64,000 nt of DNA from Undaria pinnatifida. Its lineage: Eukaryota; Sar; Phaeophyceae; Laminariales; Alariaceae. The notes beneath the pieces are model-generated. The model saw nothing but the letters and a program-made list of their open reading frames with translations, was not told the DNA's origin and made no database searches. The stretch covers positions 129,001 to 193,000 of the forward strand of contig JABAKD010000100.1 in the NCBI GenBank assembly GCA_012845835.1, written 5' to 3'. The translations under genes and the position numbers were made by a program. This document shows positions 63,721 to 64,000 of this stretch, in pieces (the first letter of the stretch is position 1; each line of letters starts with the position of its first letter).

Positions 63721-64000
63721 CACAAACAACCCGAGGTGGTACACACATATATCACAGCTGACGCAATTCGTGCCTCCACCAGAAACATATAAAAGTGAAA
63801 TAGGAAGTCAGTCTACGATGTGCCAGGTCCATACCGGTGCATACGTCTCATTACTCACGCCCAGAGAAACCGACTATACCGCTTGCCACCCAAGAAAGAC
63901 TACCACGTATATATTACACGTAGTACCTATCACTACGCATACGCACGACAGACGCAAGCCAATTGGAGAAAGGAAACAAAGAAAAGAAGAGAAAGAAAAG
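63721..64000. other. window end, nothing resolved
   Basis: No gene or repeat is recognised. A purine-rich GAAAGGAAACAAAGAAAAGA run closes the window. Confidence 0.4.

Overview
This is a nuclear window from a eukaryote. The signs are GT-AG splice signals, non-LTR and tyrosine-recombinase retrotransposons, a Mutator-like DNA element, tRNA-derived repeats, satellites and many trinucleotide (CAG/CTG, GTA) tracts. Gene density is extremely low: I can support one ordinary host-type gene with confidence (about 31.8-34.3 kb, minus strand). The mix of DIRS-order retrotransposons, CAG tracts and GTGAGT donors would suit a repeat-rich alga such as a brown alga or another photosynthetic stramenopile. That taxon is an inference, not something the sequence proves.

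Layout. 0-9.8 kb: tandem duplications, a cluster of tRNA-like repeats, G-rich repeats, a fold-back element and several dispersed repeat families. 9.8-16.1 kb: a satellite with a ~175-bp unit in two plus-orientation blocks that enclose two inverted blocks of a ~216-bp variant; most units carry a CCAATCAG (NF-Y-type) box. 16-29.5 kb: short tandem duplications, a relic of the 57-kb Mutator-like family, dispersed repeats, and little coding evidence. 29.6-30.7 kb: a frameshifted gene for a small basic coiled-coil protein ('MGNSKK'), a second copy of which lies at 42 kb. 31.8-34.3 kb: the large host-type gene, a 716-codon first exon with a phase-0 GTGAGT donor and a candidate second exon. 35-36.6 kb: dispersed repeats.

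36.76-44.04 kb: a decayed tyrosine-recombinase retrotransposon. It has gag-like, reverse-transcriptase and YR-integrase remnants and A1 ... B1-A2-B2 repeats, the split-direct-repeat plan of PAT/Ngaro elements. A MGNSKK repeat is inserted inside it. 45.02-48.07 kb: a non-autonomous LTR element (322/329-bp LTRs, TGT...ACA ends, 4-bp target duplication) with no recognisable pol. 51.6-53.3 kb: (ACCCG)n arrays. 54.1-56.6 kb: a ~1-kb tandem duplication with a 62-bp minisatellite. 56.573-59.256 kb: a Mutator-like element with ~750-bp terminal inverted repeats and a perfect 9-bp target-site duplication. 60.8-62.1 kb: an internally deleted LINE. The window ends in AGTACT-rich DNA, a 186-bp tandem duplication and a further Mutator-family relic.

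Overall the window records successive waves of transposition. No operon-like or pathway cluster is present. All boundaries come from reading the sequence by eye.
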